Of a DNA stretch of 64,000 bases, positions 8,583 through 20,219 are shown in pieces (position 1 is the first letter of the stretch; each line of letters opens with the position of its first letter). The DNA comes from Serinicoccus marinus DSM 15273 (GTDB lineage: Bacteria > Actinomycetota > Actinomycetes > Actinomycetales > Dermatophilaceae): assembly GCF_008386315.1 (NCBI RefSeq), contig NZ_CP043808.1, forward strand, positions 1,984,001 through 2,048,000, written 5' to 3'. The notes under the pieces are model-generated. The model was not told the DNA's origin. It searched no databases and was given only the letters and a program-made list of their open reading frames with translations. The translations under genes were made by a program, and so were the position numbers.

Positions 8583-9540
8583 GCGCACGACTCACCCCGG
8601 TGTGAGCCCACCCCGGCTCAGAAGCCGAGCCGGTCCGGGCCTTGGGGTCGCGCTGCCAGTCCTTGGCCACCTTGACGTGCAGGTCGAGGTGCACGCGGTG
8701 GCCGAGCAGGTCCTCGATGCCGCGCCGGGCCTCGGTGCCGACCTCGCGCAGCCGTGAGCCGCCACGGCCGATGATGATCGCCTTCTGGCTGGACCGCTCG
8801 ACGAAGACGTTGACGCGCACGTCCGACAGCGGGGAGTCCTCCGGGCGGTCCTCGCGCGGCACGATCTCCTCGACCTGCACGGCCAGGCTGTGCGGGAGCT
8901 CGTCGCGCACCCCCTCGAGCGCGGCCTCCCGGACCAGCTCGGCGATCTGCACCACGGTCGTCTCGTCGGTGATCTGGTCGGCGGGGTAGAGCGGGGGCGA
9001 GACCGGCAGGTGGGCCGCGAGCAGGTCGGCAACCTCCTCGACCTGGTCGCCGCCGGTGGCCGAGCACGGAATGATCGCGTCCCAGTCGCCGAGACCGTCG
9101 ATCGCGACGAGGTGCTCGGCCAGCCGGTCCCGGCTCACCGTGTCGGCCTTGGTCGCGATGGCGATCACGGGCACCTTCCGGACCCGGTGCAGGTCGGCGA
9201 GATCGCGCGCGATGAAGGTGTCGCCGGGTCCGACCCGCTGGTCGCTGGGCAGGCAGAACCCGATGACGTCCACCGACAGCAGGGTCTCGCGCACCAGGTC
9301 GTTGAGCCGCTGCCCCAGCAGCGAGCGCGGGCGGTGCAGGCCCGGGGTGTCGACGTGGATCAGCTGCGAGCTGTCGGTGGTGCGGATGCCGCGGATCGCG
9401 TGCCGCGTGGTCTGCGGCTTGGAGGAGGTGATCGCGACCTTGCTCCCGACGAGCGCGTTGGTCAGCGTCGACTTCCCGGCGTTGGGTCGGCCGACGAGCG
9501 AGGCGAAGCCCGCGCGGTATGCCGTCTGCTCAGCGGACAC
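8539..9540 (-). CDS. era: GTPase Era with a frameshifted C-terminus
   Basis: Ribosome-assembly GTPase that binds the 3' end of 16S rRNA. G1 is GRPNAGKST near residues 17-25, G3 DTPG, G4 TKAD, and the KH domain carries IIIGRGGSRLREVG. The family normally ends VAKDWQRDPK followed by about six residues such as DRLGF. Here the frame reads on for 25 extra residues. The expected ending (DRLGF-stop at 8618) sits in the next frame, and a single missing base in a GGCCCGG run near 8632-8640 (minus strand) explains it. The GTG start overlaps the corC end by 11 bases. Probably an indel error; otherwise Era has a novel tail. Confidence 0.9.
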   Translation of the reverse strand: MSAEQTAYRAGFASLVGRPNAGKSTLTNALVGSKVAITSSKPQTTRHAIRGIRTTDSSQLIHVDTPGLHRPRSLLGQRLNDLVRETLLSVDVIGFCLPSDQRVGPGDTFIARDLADLHRVRKVPVIAIATKADTVSRDRLAEHLVAIDGLGDWDAIIPCSATGGDQVEEVADLLAAHLPVSPPLYPADQITDETTVVQIAELVREAALEGVRDELPHSLAVQVEEIVPREDRPEDSPLSDVRVNVFVERSSQKAIIIGRGGSRLREVGTEARRGIEDLLGHRVHLDLHVKVAKDWQRDPKARTGSASEPGWAHTGVSRALSPAWGRARPVPEG

Positions 9541-10984
9541 GGGTGCTCACCTCGTCGTCGTGGCGGTCTCTGTCGCGATCACGGTGTCGAGGGCGGTCGC
9601 GGTCGCGAGGACGGACGGCCTCTGCCTCGTGACCCTCGCCACGCCTGGTCGCAGCCGCGCGGTCGCTGCCGTCGTCCTCGTCGGCCTCATCGTCGTGGCC
9701 GTCGTCGATGGCCTCCGGCTCGGGAACCCGGCGGACCAGGACCGTCGCCACCCGCCGCCGACGACCGGCCATGCGCTCGGCGGTCAGCTCCAGACCGGCG
9801 AACTCGCCGACCGCACCCTGGATGGGCACCATCCCGATGGCGGTCGCGAGCAGCCCACCCACCGAGTCGACGTCCTCGGTCTCGATCTCGACGTCGAACA
9901 TCTCGGCGAGGTCGTCCACCGGCAGGTTCGCCGGGACGCGGGTGCGGGTCGTCCCGTCCTCGTCGACGACCTCCTCCACCTCGACGCTGTCGCGGTCGTA
10001 CTCGTCGGTGATCTCCCCCACGATCTCCTCGACGATGTCCTCGATGGTGATCAACCCTGCCGTGCCGCCGTACTCGTCGATGACCACGGCGACGTGCTGC
10101 CGGCCCTGCTGCATCTCCTTGAGCAGGTCGTCGACCCGCTTCATCTCCGGGATCCGCTGCACCGGCCGCATCACCTCGGTGACCGGCACGGCGTCCGCGG
10201 ACGCGGCTCGGCTGTTGACCGCCCGCGCCACGTCCTTGAAGTAGAGCATCCCGAGCACGTCGTCGGTGTCCTCGCCGACCACGGGCACCCGGGAGAACCC
10301 GGAGCGCAGCAGCAGCGACATCGCCTGCCGCAGCACCTTCTCGGCCTTGATGGTCACGAGGTCCGGGCGCGGCACCATCACCTCGCGGGCGACGGTGTCG
10401 CCCAGCTCGAAGATCGAGTGGATCATCTCCCGCTCGTCGTCCTCGATGACCGAGGACTCCCCCGCCAGGTCGACGAGCTCGCGCAGCTCGGTCTCGGTCG
10501 CGAACGGCCCCTCGGTATACCCGCGTCCCGGCGTCACGGCGTTGCCGAAGACGACGAGCAGCTTAGCGACCGGGCCGAGGAAGAGGCGCAGCAGCCGGAC
10601 CACCGGCGCGGCGACCAGGGCCACCGACTCGGTGTGCTGCCGGCCGAGGGTGCGCGGCGAGACGCCCACGACGACGAAGGTGAGCACCGACATGATCGCG
10701 ATCGCGATGAGCGCGGTCTGCAGGTGGGAGTCGGTGAGCACGTCGACCGCCACCGTCACCATGACGGCGGTCGCCGCCTCGGCGGCCACCCGCACGAAGG
10801 CCGCGACGGCGAGGTAGGGGGCCGGGTCGGCGCTGATCCGCAGCAGCGCCCGCGCCCCCGAGCGCCCCTCGTCGAGGAGCTGCTCCACCCGGCGGAGGGT
10901 CACGCGCTGCAGGGCTGTCTCCCCCGCCGTGAGCAGGAAGGCGATCACGGTGGTCACCAGTGCCACCAGGACCAGCGTGGTCAC
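9530..10984 (-). CDS. CNNM/CBS/CorC-domain membrane protein (hemolysin family)
   Basis: A 484-residue membrane protein. The N-terminal CNNM (DUF21) domain has about four hydrophobic helices in residues 1-140 with the VGVSPRTLGRQ re-entrant motif. Two CBS repeats follow (about 200-330, including MVPRPDLVTI and VIDEYGGTAGLITIEDIVEE), then a CorC/HlyC C-terminal domain. The family is linked to Mg2+ or Co2+ export and homeostasis. The last ~60 residues are a highly charged tail rich in Arg-Asp repeats and probably disordered. In actinobacteria the gene sits between ybeY and era, as here, and overlaps both. Confidence 0.88.
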   Translation of the reverse strand: MTTLVLVALVTTVIAFLLTAGETALQRVTLRRVEQLLDEGRSGARALLRISADPAPYLAVAAFVRVAAEAATAVMVTVAVDVLTDSHLQTALIAIAIMSVLTFVVVGVSPRTLGRQHTESVALVAAPVVRLLRLFLGPVAKLLVVFGNAVTPGRGYTEGPFATETELRELVDLAGESSVIEDDEREMIHSIFELGDTVAREVMVPRPDLVTIKAEKVLRQAMSLLLRSGFSRVPVVGEDTDDVLGMLYFKDVARAVNSRAASADAVPVTEVMRPVQRIPEMKRVDDLLKEMQQGRQHVAVVIDEYGGTAGLITIEDIVEEIVGEITDEYDRDSVEVEEVVDEDGTTRTRVPANLPVDDLAEMFDVEIETEDVDSVGGLLATAIGMVPIQGAVGEFAGLELTAERMAGRRRRVATVLVRRVPEPEAIDDGHDDEADEDDGSDRAAATRRGEGHEAEAVRPRDRDRPRHRDRDRDRHDDEVSTRVR

Positions 10985-11498
10985 GCCTGGCCCACCACGT
11001 CGTCGTCCGCCGCCCGGGTGGTGCGACCCCGGTGGGCCAGGAAGGTGAGCAGCAGGGTGCGCTGCAGGTCGAACATCTCGCGCCGCTCCGCCTCCTCGGC
11101 GTGGTCGAAGCCGAGCAGGTGCAGGATGCCGTGCGTGGTGAGCAGCAGCATCTCGTCACCCACGGCGTGCCCGGCCTGCGTCGCCTGCTTCCGGGCGACC
11201 GACGGGCAGAGCACCACGTCCCCCAGCACCCCGCCAGGCTCACCCTCGCCGTCGCCGTGGCTCGACCCGCGACCTCCCGGACGCAGCTCGTCCATGGGGA
11301 AGCTCATGACGTCGGTCGGGCCGGGCAGGTCCATCCACCGCTCGTGCAGGTTGGCCATCGTGTCCTCGTCGACGAGCGTGATGGTCAGCTCCACGCGAGG
11401 GTTGACCCGCAGCTGGTCCAGGACGTGACGTCCGAGGTCGGCCAGCTCGCTCTCCGGGACCGGTGAGGGGATCTCCCCGGACTCGTTGAGGACCTCGA

Positions 11499-11502
<4 letters not shown>
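10981..11502 (-). CDS. ybeY: rRNA maturation endoribonuclease YbeY
   Basis: A 173-residue metal-dependent endonuclease involved in 16S rRNA 3' maturation and 70S quality control. The zinc-binding motif [11 protein letters not shown] (about residues 124-134) is intact and the MNxxxRxxDxPTDVLSF-like motif reads [17 protein letters not shown]. Between these is a Gly/Ser-rich insert of about 15 residues. The ATG overlaps the phoH stop by four bases and the stop overlaps the corC start, so translation is coupled through the block. Confidence 0.93.
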
Positions 11503-12558
<1,056 letters not shown>

Positions 12559-12571
12559 GAGGGATCCCAGT

Positions 12572-13972
12572 CTAGACGGCGGCACGGACAGGCGCCGGGT
12601 CCGCGGGACGGGCCCGCAGCGCGCTGCCCACCGAGAGCAGCCCGACCGCGACCGCGACGACCAGGGTGCCGACGAAGGCGGTGTGGGGGGCGGTGGCGTA
12701 CGAGACGCCGAAGACGACACCGGTGACCGCCAGGACGAAGGCACTGGTCAGCGCTTCTCCCACCTGCAACGAGGAGGAGTTGCGCCCGATCTCGGCCTCC
12801 GGCGACAGCCGCATCGTCAGCAGCGAGGTGGTCGGGTAGGCGATCCCCACCCCGAGCGTGGCGAGACCGTAGAGCGCGATGACCGCCCACCCGGGCCACG
12901 AGGCCGACACGGACACGGCCAGGAGCACCATGAGGACGGCATACAGCAGCGTGCCCGCGACCATGAGCCGATAGCGGTCGCGGCCCGGGCCGACGCGCGC
13001 CTGGCCCCACGATCCGAGCGCCCAGGTGCACGACGCGACGGCGAGCACGGCACCCGCCTGCGCCGGGCTGTAGCCGTGCTCGTCGCGCAGCATGAGCGGC
13101 AGGTAGGCCTCGGCCGCGATGAACGACCCGCCGAGGGCCGCGCGCACACCGACCACCGAGGGCAGCCCCCGCCGCAGCGAGAGCGTGCCCCGCGGCAGCA
13201 GGCGGCGGGCCGCCAGGACCAGCAGGACCAGGACGACCGCGCCGACGGCATACTCCCAGCGACTGAGCCGGTCGCCGGCGAGGTTGAGCAGACCCACGCC
13301 GAGCGCGGCGACCACCGCCCAGCCGATGACGGAGCCGCGCAGGTAGCCCGCGTCGTCACCGGGGTAGGTGGCGCGCAGCGCCGGGCGGAGGACCCAGACC
13401 GACAGCAGGACCACGGGCACCACGCCGAGGAAGACCCACCGCCAGGACAGGTGCTCGACCAGGGTCCCGGTCAGCAGCGGACCGGCGAGACCGGGCAGGA
13501 CCCAGGCCGCGGCGAGCAGGGAGAAGACCGCGGGGCGCAGGCCGTCCGGCACCCGCTGGGCGATGACGACGTAGATCGCCACCGAGGCCAGCCCACTGCC
13601 CAGGCCCTGCAGCGCCCGCCCGACGATGAGGACCTCCATCGTCGGCGCGAGCCCGGCCACGAGCAGCCCGGCGGAGAAGACCGCGGCGCCGGCGACGACC
13701 ACCGGCCGGGGCCCGGAGCGGTCGGACCACCAGCCCGCGAGGATCATCCCGACCACGCTGAGGGCGACGGTGGCGCCGAAGGCCATGTTGTATAGGTGGT
13801 AGCCGTCCAGCGCCTCCGCGACCGTCGGCATGGCGGCGCCGACGGCGATGTACTCCAGCGCGAACATCGCGATGAGCACGGTGGCGCCGACCGAGGCGCT
13901 GCGGATGCCCGGGGCGAAGACCGCCCCGCTGCGGGGAGCCGCCTCCCGCGTCGTCCTTGCGCTGCTGCTCAC
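12572..13972 (-). CDS. MFS transporter, drug/multi-solute efflux type
   Basis: A 466-residue integral membrane protein with about 12-14 hydrophobic helices. The loop 2-3 motif reads GWWSDRSGPRPVVVAG, which fits the MFS motif A, and GLGSGLASVAIYVVIAQ recalls the drug:H+ antiporter motif C area. Substrate cannot be inferred. The GTG start shares GTGA with the rsmE stop, so it is likely co-transcribed with rsmE. An alternative GTG lies two codons upstream. The stop lies 13 bases before phoH. Confidence 0.82.
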   Translation of the reverse strand: MSSSARTTREAAPRSGAVFAPGIRSASVGATVLIAMFALEYIAVGAAMPTVAEALDGYHLYNMAFGATVALSVVGMILAGWWSDRSGPRPVVVAGAAVFSAGLLVAGLAPTMEVLIVGRALQGLGSGLASVAIYVVIAQRVPDGLRPAVFSLLAAAWVLPGLAGPLLTGTLVEHLSWRWVFLGVVPVVLLSVWVLRPALRATYPGDDAGYLRGSVIGWAVVAALGVGLLNLAGDRLSRWEYAVGAVVLVLLVLAARRLLPRGTLSLRRGLPSVVGVRAALGGSFIAAEAYLPLMLRDEHGYSPAQAGAVLAVASCTWALGSWGQARVGPGRDRYRLMVAGTLLYAVLMVLLAVSVSASWPGWAVIALYGLATLGVGIAYPTTSLLTMRLSPEAEIGRNSSSLQVGEALTSAFVLAVTGVVFGVSYATAPHTAFVGTLVVAVAVGLLSVGSALRARPADPAPVRAAV

Positions 13973-14700
13973 CGCCACCTGCCCGAGGCGCCGAGCACGG
14001 CGAGCGCCGCCGGGCCGGCGGTGGAGGTCCGCAGGACGGTCCGCCCCAGACGGACCGGTCGGGCACCGGCGTCGACCAGGTCGTCGAGCTCCTCGGGAGA
14101 GATCCCGCCCTCGGGCCCGACGACGAGCAGCAGGTCCCCGGAGTCCGGCAGGTCGACCGAGGCCAGCGGCTGGGTCGCCTCCTCGTGGAGCACCAGGGTC
14201 AGTGCGCTCCCCGCGACCCGGTCGAGCAGACCGGTGCGCCCGACAGGCTGGCCGAGCGCGGGCCGGCGCAGCCGTCGCGACTGCTTGGTCGCGCTCGCCA
14301 GCGCCTGGTCCCAGCGGCGCAACGACTTGGCGACGCGCTCCCCGCGCCACCGGACGACGCTGCGGTCGGCCTGCCACGGCACCACCTCGTCGACGTCTAG
14401 CTCGGTCGCGGCCTCGATCGCCTGCAGGTCGCGGTCGCCCTTGGCGAGCGCCTGGGCGAGCACCAGGCGCAGTGCCGGCTCGGGCTCGTCCAACCGCTCC
14501 ACGACCTCGAGCTGCAGCTCGGACCGCTCCGCACCAAGCACCCGGCAGCGCGCGCCCCGACCCCGGCCGTCGGACAGCAGCACCGTCTCCCCTGCGGTGA
14601 TGCGCTGCACGGTCGCGGCGTGCCGCCCCTCGGTGCCCTGCAGCCGCGGTCGGTCCGTCCCGAGCTCCTCAGGGTCGACGAGGAAGAGCGGGTCGCTCAC
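13969..14700 (-). CDS. rsmE: 16S rRNA m3U1498 methyltransferase RsmE
   Basis: A 243-residue SPOUT-family methyltransferase that methylates U1498 of 16S rRNA with SAM. The N-terminal PUA-like part ends near residue 75. The SPOUT knot shows VGPEGGISPEELDDL and the LGRTVLRTSTAGPAAL motif near the C-terminus. GTG start. It follows dnaJ with only three bases between, the normal actinobacterial order hrcA-dnaJ-rsmE. Confidence 0.93.
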   Translation of the reverse strand: MSDPLFLVDPEELGTDRPRLQGTEGRHAATVQRITAGETVLLSDGRGRGARCRVLGAERSELQLEVVERLDEPEPALRLVLAQALAKGDRDLQAIEAATELDVDEVVPWQADRSVVRWRGERVAKSLRRWDQALASATKQSRRLRRPALGQPVGRTGLLDRVAGSALTLVLHEEATQPLASVDLPDSGDLLLVVGPEGGISPEELDDLVDAGARPVRLGRTVLRTSTAGPAALAVLGASGRWR

Positions 14701-14703
14701 GCC

Positions 14704-15831
14704 TCACCGGCCCCGCAGGGCGTCCCACAGGCTGTGCTTGCGACCGGCGCCACCGCCGGAGCTGCCCATGCGGCCGGTCGGGCTGGACTCACCGCGGCTC
14801 TCGGCGAGCTGCGCGAGCAGCTCGCGCTGCCGGTCGTCCAGCTTGGTGGGCACCTTGACGTCCAGGTGGACGACCAGCTCGCCCCGTCCCTGTCCGCGCA
14901 GGTGGGTGACGCCCTTGCCGTCCAGGGAGAGGGTGTGCCCCGGCTGCGTGCCTGGGCGCAGGTCCACCTCGACCGGCCCGTCCAGGGTCTCCACCGGCAG
15001 GGTCGCCCCCAGCGCGGCGGCCGTCATCGGCACCTCGAGGGTGCAGTGCAGGTCGTCGCCGCGCCGGGTGAAGACGTCGTGCGGCTCGACCGCGATCTCG
15101 ACGTAGAGGTCGCCGGGCTCACCGCCGAAGGGACCCACCTCGCCCTCGCCGGCGAGCGCGATCCGGGTCCCGGAGTCGACGCCGCCGGGCACCTTGAGGG
15201 TGAGGTCGCGCCGGGTGCGGACCCGGCCCTCGCCGGAGCAGTCGAAGCAGGGGTGCTCGATGACGTCGCCGAAGCCGCGGCAGGCCTGGCACGGCCGCGA
15301 GGTCATCACCTGGCCGAGGAAGGAGCGCTGCACCTGCTGGACCTCACCACGTCCGCTGCAGACGTCGCAGCTGCGGGTGCCGGTGCCGGGCTGGGCGCCG
15401 GCGCCGCTGCACGTGCTGCACACCACCGCGGTGTCGATCTGCAGGGTCTGCTCGCCACCGAAGACGGCGGTCTGCAGGTCCACGTCCAACCGGATGAGCG
15501 CGTCGTGCCCGCGCTGGGTGCGCGAGCGCGGCCCGCGGGCGCCGGCCGCGGTGCCCCCGAAGAAGGCATCCATGATGTCGCTGAAGGTGAAGCCCTGCCC
15601 GAAGCCACCGGTCGCGCCGCCGTAGGGGTCCTGCCCCCGGTCGTAGGACGCGCGCTTGGCCTGGTCGCCCAGCACGTCGTAGGCCTGGCTCACCCGCTTG
15701 AACTCCGCCTCCGCCTCGGGGCCGGGGTTGACGTCGGGGTGCAGCTGGCGGGCCTTCTTGCGGTAGGCCTTCTTGATCTCCTCGGCGCTGGCCTCGCGGG
15801 CCACCCCGAGATCGGCGTAGTAGTCGTTCAC
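14704..15831 (-). CDS. dnaJ: Molecular chaperone DnaJ
   Basis: Hsp40 co-chaperone of 375 residues that stimulates DnaK ATPase and hands over unfolded clients. The J domain has the HPD motif (QLHPDVNPG near 31). A Gly/Phe-rich segment follows (about 70-105). Four zinc-finger repeats of CxxCxGxG type are visible (CSTCSGAG, CDVCSGRG, CQACRGFG, CFDCSGEG), then the substrate-binding C-terminal domains. It follows hrcA by 84 bases, so it is presumably in the HrcA/CIRCE heat-shock unit. Confidence 0.95.
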   Translation of the reverse strand: MNDYYADLGVAREASAEEIKKAYRKKARQLHPDVNPGPEAEAEFKRVSQAYDVLGDQAKRASYDRGQDPYGGATGGFGQGFTFSDIMDAFFGGTAAGARGPRSRTQRGHDALIRLDVDLQTAVFGGEQTLQIDTAVVCSTCSGAGAQPGTGTRSCDVCSGRGEVQQVQRSFLGQVMTSRPCQACRGFGDVIEHPCFDCSGEGRVRTRRDLTLKVPGGVDSGTRIALAGEGEVGPFGGEPGDLYVEIAVEPHDVFTRRGDDLHCTLEVPMTAAALGATLPVETLDGPVEVDLRPGTQPGHTLSLDGKGVTHLRGQGRGELVVHLDVKVPTKLDDRQRELLAQLAESRGESSPTGRMGSSGGGAGRKHSLWDALRGR

Positions 15832-15915
15832 GGCGTAGGACGTCCTTGCGGTCGTGGCGTGTGCGGTCTGGTCGGGTTCAACGATGGGCGAGGTCGGGGT
15901 ATGCCGTGAGGTGGC

Positions 15916-16935
15916 TCACCCATCCAGGATGTCGGCGACGTAATGGGCGACGGCGCGGACGGTGGTCATCGCCTGCGGGTAGTCCATCCGCGTCGGTCCG
16001 ACCACCCCGAGCCCGCCGGCGGTGCCGTAGGTGGTCGCGACGACGGAGGTCGTGCGCAACGGCTCGTAGGGGTTCTCGGCGCCGATGGAGACGGCGACGG
16101 TGCTGGCGTCGTCGAGGCTCGCCATGCTCCCCATGAGCTTGAGCAGGACGACGTGCTCCTCCAGCGCCTCGAGGACCTGCGAGAGAGACGTGGGGAAGTC
16201 GCTGCCGACGCGTGCCAGGTTGCCGGTGCCCGCCATGGCGATGCGCTCCTCGGTCTGCTCGTCGGCGGCGTCGGCCAGCGCGTCGAGGACGACCTCGGCG
16301 AGCGCGCGGTCGGCGGGGGCCACCCGGGTGCCGGTCGTGGCCGTGCCGGCGGCGACCGTGCTGAGCCGCTCGCCCACCGTGAGCTCGTTGACGACGGCCC
16401 GCAGCTGCGCGACCACCTCGGGCTCGAGGGTGAGGTCACGCGCGACGTCGACCACCCGCTGCTCCACCCGCCCGGTGTTGACGATGAGGACGATCATGAG
16501 GCGGGTGCCGCCCACCGGGACCAGCTCGACGTGCCGGACGGTGGAGCGGGACAGGCTGGGGTACTGCATCACCGCGACCTGCTGGGTGAGGCTGGAGAGC
16601 AGGCGCGTGGTGCGGGAGACGACGTCGTCGAGGTCGACGGCGCCGTCGAGGAAGCGGGCGATCGCGGTCCGCTCGGCCCGGGTCATCGGCTTGATCTGCT
16701 GCAGCCGGTCGACGAAGAGGCGGTATCCGGCATCGGTGGGCACCCGCCCCGCGCTGGTGTGCGGCGCGGTGATGAGTCCCTCCTCCTCCAGCACGGCCAT
16801 GTCGTTGCGCACCGTGGCGGCCGAGACGCCCAGCTGGTGCCGCTCCAGCAGGGACTTGGAGCCGACCGGCTCCGAGGTCCGCACGTAGTCCTGCACGATC
16901 GCGCGCAGCACGTCCAGCCGTCGGTCGTCGCTCAC
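15916..16935 (-). CDS. hrcA: Heat-inducible transcription repressor HrcA
   Basis: A 339-residue repressor that binds CIRCE operators and is kept active by the GroE chaperonin. The N-terminal winged helix shows [16 protein letters not shown] and [20 protein letters not shown], followed by [16 protein letters not shown] chose the GTG at 16935 because a strong ribosome site, AGGGAGGAGG, lies seven bases upstream and the family starts there. A CIRCE element lies 27 bases upstream of the start codon, so the gene represses itself. Confidence 0.95.
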   Translation of the reverse strand: MSDDRRLDVLRAIVQDYVRTSEPVGSKSLLERHQLGVSAATVRNDMAVLEEEGLITAPHTSAGRVPTDAGYRLFVDRLQQIKPMTRAERTAIARFLDGAVDLDDVVSRTTRLLSSLTQQVAVMQYPSLSRSTVRHVELVPVGGTRLMIVLIVNTGRVEQRVVDVARDLTLEPEVVAQLRAVVNELTVGERLSTVAAGTATTGTRVAPADRALAEVVLDALADAADEQTEERIAMAGTGNLARVGSDFPTSLSQVLEALEEHVVLLKLMGSMASLDDASTVAVSIGAENPYEPLRTTSVVATTYGTAGGLGVVGPTRMDYPQAMTTVRAVAHYVADILDG

Positions 16936-16961
16936 CGGTCTGCCTCCTCCCTGGGCACTCA

Positions 16962-16988
16962 TTGGCACTCGTCGGACAGGAGTGCCAG
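16962..16988. promoter_or_regulatory. CIRCE operator (HrcA binding site)
   Basis: TTGGCACTC-N9-GAGTGCCAG: two nine-base arms with the exact nine-base spacing of CIRCE (consensus TTAGCACTC-N9-GAGTGCTAA), arms complementary at eight of nine positions. It lies between the divergent hrcA and fumC genes. A half-site copy, GGGCACTC, precedes it at 16953-16960. Confidence 0.92.
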
Positions 16989-17017
16989 TCTACGGGAGCG
17001 GCGAGGGGAGGCATACC

Positions 17018-18433
<1,416 letters not shown>

Positions 18434-18512
18434 CTCGTCCGACGCCGCGACCGACCGCGTCGAGGGCGCGCCTCACCGACCTCATCAGTCACACGCGTTA
18501 CGGTCGTCCGTT

Positions 18513-19394
18513 GTGAACGACCGCTATGGCACCGATGTCCTGTCGACCGACTGGCGTGCCCCCCGGCGTGGCCGCGCCCAGGAGGTGAGCGCCGATCCGG
18601 GCCTCGTCGTCGAGGACGTCGACACCGGATGGTGCGGCGCCGTCGTGGGGGTCGAGAAGGTCGGGGGTATGCAGGTGGTCCACCTGGAGGACCGGCGTGG
18701 GCGGCGCAAGGGCTTCCCGCTCGGACCAGGCTTCCTCCTCGACGGCAGCCCCGTGGTGCTTGTCGCGCCCGTCGACCAGCGGGCGAACGACCACCTGGCC
18801 GCCCGTCGTGAGACCGCGCGCCGCACCGCGAGCGGATCGGTGCGCGTCTCCGACCAGCCCGCCCGGGTCGCCACCGGTTCGCGTCTCTGGGTCGAGGGAC
18901 GGCACGACGCCGAGCTGGTGGAGAAGGTCTGGGGTGACGACCTGCGGGTGGAGGGCGTGGTCGTCGAGATGCTGAACGGCGTCGACGACCTGGCGGCGGA
19001 GATCCGTGGCTTCGGTCCGACCCGGGACCAGCGGCTCGGCATACTCGTCGACCACCTCGTGCCCGGCACCAAGGAGACCCGCATCGTCCAGGAGGCGCAG
19101 CGGGTCAGCCCCTGGGTGCGGATCCTCGGTCACCCCTACGTCGACGTCTGGCAGTCGGTGAAGCCGGCCCGGCTCGGGCTGGAGGCCTGGCCGGTCATCG
19201 AGCGTGGTCGCTCGTGGAAGCACGGCATCCTCGCCGAGCTCGGCTGGCCGCATGCGTCGCAGGCGGACGTCGCCCAGGGGTGGAAGAAGATCCTGGGCAC
19301 CGTGCGTTCCTACAGCGACCTGGAACCGACGCTGCTCGCCAGCGTCGAAGAGTTGATCGACTTCGTCACGGTTCCACCACCTCACGAGGAGTGA
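18513..19394 (+). CDS. DUF3097 family protein
   Basis: A 293-residue protein widespread in actinobacteria and of unknown function. It begins MNDRYGTDVLSTDW and has no signal peptide or membrane helix. The C-terminal two thirds recall a TOPRIM-like fold by the pattern EGRHDAELVEKVWGDDLR, ILVDHLVPGTKE and LGHPYVDVW (my inference). GTG start. It follows fumC by 79 bases and is five bases from the next gene, with which it probably shares a transcript. Confidence 0.8.
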   Translation: MNDRYGTDVLSTDWRAPRRGRAQEVSADPGLVVEDVDTGWCGAVVGVEKVGGMQVVHLEDRRGRRKGFPLGPGFLLDGSPVVLVAPVDQRANDHLAARRETARRTASGSVRVSDQPARVATGSRLWVEGRHDAELVEKVWGDDLRVEGVVVEMLNGVDDLAAEIRGFGPTRDQRLGILVDHLVPGTKETRIVQEAQRVSPWVRILGHPYVDVWQSVKPARLGLEAWPVIERGRSWKHGILAELGWPHASQADVAQGWKKILGTVRSYSDLEPTLLASVEELIDFVTVPPPHEE

Positions 19395-19399
19395 GCAGC

Positions 19400-19927
19400 A
19401 TGACCCAGACACCACCTCCCCCGAGCAGCCAGCCCTGGCAGGACCCCCGGCAGGGCGACGGGAGGCAGAGCCAGCCGCAACCGGGGACACCGCCGGGGCC
19501 GCCACCGGGCCCGCAGAGCTACGGCGGATCGGACGGGTACGGCAGGGAAGCACGAGGCCCCGCCCTCGAGGGCGACGAGCGCACCATGATGCTGCTCGCC
19601 CACCTGTCGGCCCCGCTGTCGATGCTGCTCAGCGTCGGCTGGGTGCCCTTCCTCGGGCCGTTGCTCATCTGGCTGTTCTACAAGGACAAGTCGGCTGCGG
19701 TGCGGACCGCCTCTGCCGGCGCCTTCAACTTCAACCTCACGCTGGCGATCATCAGCGTCGGGCTGTGGATCAGCGTCTTCCTGACGCTCTTCATCGGGTT
19801 CGTCTGGGCGATCCCCGGCTGGATCGCCCTCTTGGTCATCCAGCTCTGGTGCCACATCAAGGGCGCGTTGCGCGCCGCGGACGGGCGGGTCTACGACTAC
19901 CCGTTCCAGCTGCGCCTGCTGAGCTGA
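19400..19927 (+). CDS. DUF4870/Tic20-like membrane protein
   Basis: A 175-residue membrane protein. Residues 1-55 are Pro/Gln/Gly-rich and probably disordered in the cytoplasm. After ERTMMLLAHLSAPLSML come three to four hydrophobic helices, as in DUF4870 proteins, with the WLFYKDKSA turn typical of the family. Function unknown. The ATG at 19400 is preceded by GAGGAGTGAG overlapping the end of the upstream gene, a good ribosome site. It is last in its unit and is followed by a hairpin-rich gene-free stretch. Confidence 0.82.
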   Translation: MTQTPPPPSSQPWQDPRQGDGRQSQPQPGTPPGPPPGPQSYGGSDGYGREARGPALEGDERTMMLLAHLSAPLSMLLSVGWVPFLGPLLIWLFYKDKSAAVRTASAGAFNFNLTLAIISVGLWISVFLTLFIGFVWAIPGWIALLVIQLWCHIKGALRAADGRVYDYPFQLRLLS

Positions 19928-19956
19928 GACCCCACCAGCCACACCCCTCACCGCTG

Positions 19957-19984
19957 CTCGGCGTGTCCGCCGCGACACGCCGAG
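19957..19984 (+). terminator. Hairpin after the DUF4870 gene
   Basis: Perfect 11-bp arms CTCGGCGTGTC and GACACGCCGAG with a six-base loop, starting 30 bases after the stop codon. No T-run follows, as is usual for GC-rich actinobacterial terminators. Confidence 0.5.
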
Positions 19985-20048
19985 GGGCGAGAAATTCTCG
20001 GCCGCGACCTCTTGTGCGGGCAGGCGTCGAGGCGTAGACATGTCTGCA

Positions 20049-20111
20049 CGCACTCCCCTCGGGGAGTGCGGGTCGCGAGACGGCCGAGGATTCGACCGCC
20101 CCTCGGGGCGG
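20049..20111. repeat. Two hairpins with the same CCCCTCGGGG core
   Basis: 20049-20070 has ten-base perfect arms (CGCACTCCCC/GGGGAGTGCG) around TC. 20096-20111 has seven-base arms (CCGCCCC/GGGGCGG) around TC. Both share the ten-base core CCCCTCGGGG, so the second may be a diverged copy of the first or a second binding site. Confidence 0.55.
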
Positions 20112-20178
20112 ACCTCCCGGTGATGCGGGAGCAGAGCCTCTGGCCCCTTGCGCACCGCCAGCAGCATCACGGCTGGCC

Positions 20179-20219
20179 GTGGCCCGGTTCGCGAACTCAT
20201 ACTTCGCGAACCGGGCCAC
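20179..20219. repeat. Perfect 17-bp inverted repeat with a 7-base loop
   Basis: Arms GTGGCCCGGTTCGCGAA (20179-20195) and its exact complement (20203-20219) flank CTCATAC. Each arm holds the palindrome TTCGCGAA or its start. It is the longest perfect hairpin in this gap and may terminate the minus-strand gene that ends at 20349, or bind a dimeric regulator. Confidence 0.6.

Noticed and set aside
8539..8617. Era's extra tail as a genuine new domain
   Set aside because: The normal ending is present one frame over, and the same GGCCCGG context is damaged in another gene, so an indel is simpler.
20179..20219. The 17-bp hairpin as a dif or parS site
   Set aside because: It lacks the conserved XerC/XerD arms of dif and does not match parS (GTTTCACGTGAAAC).
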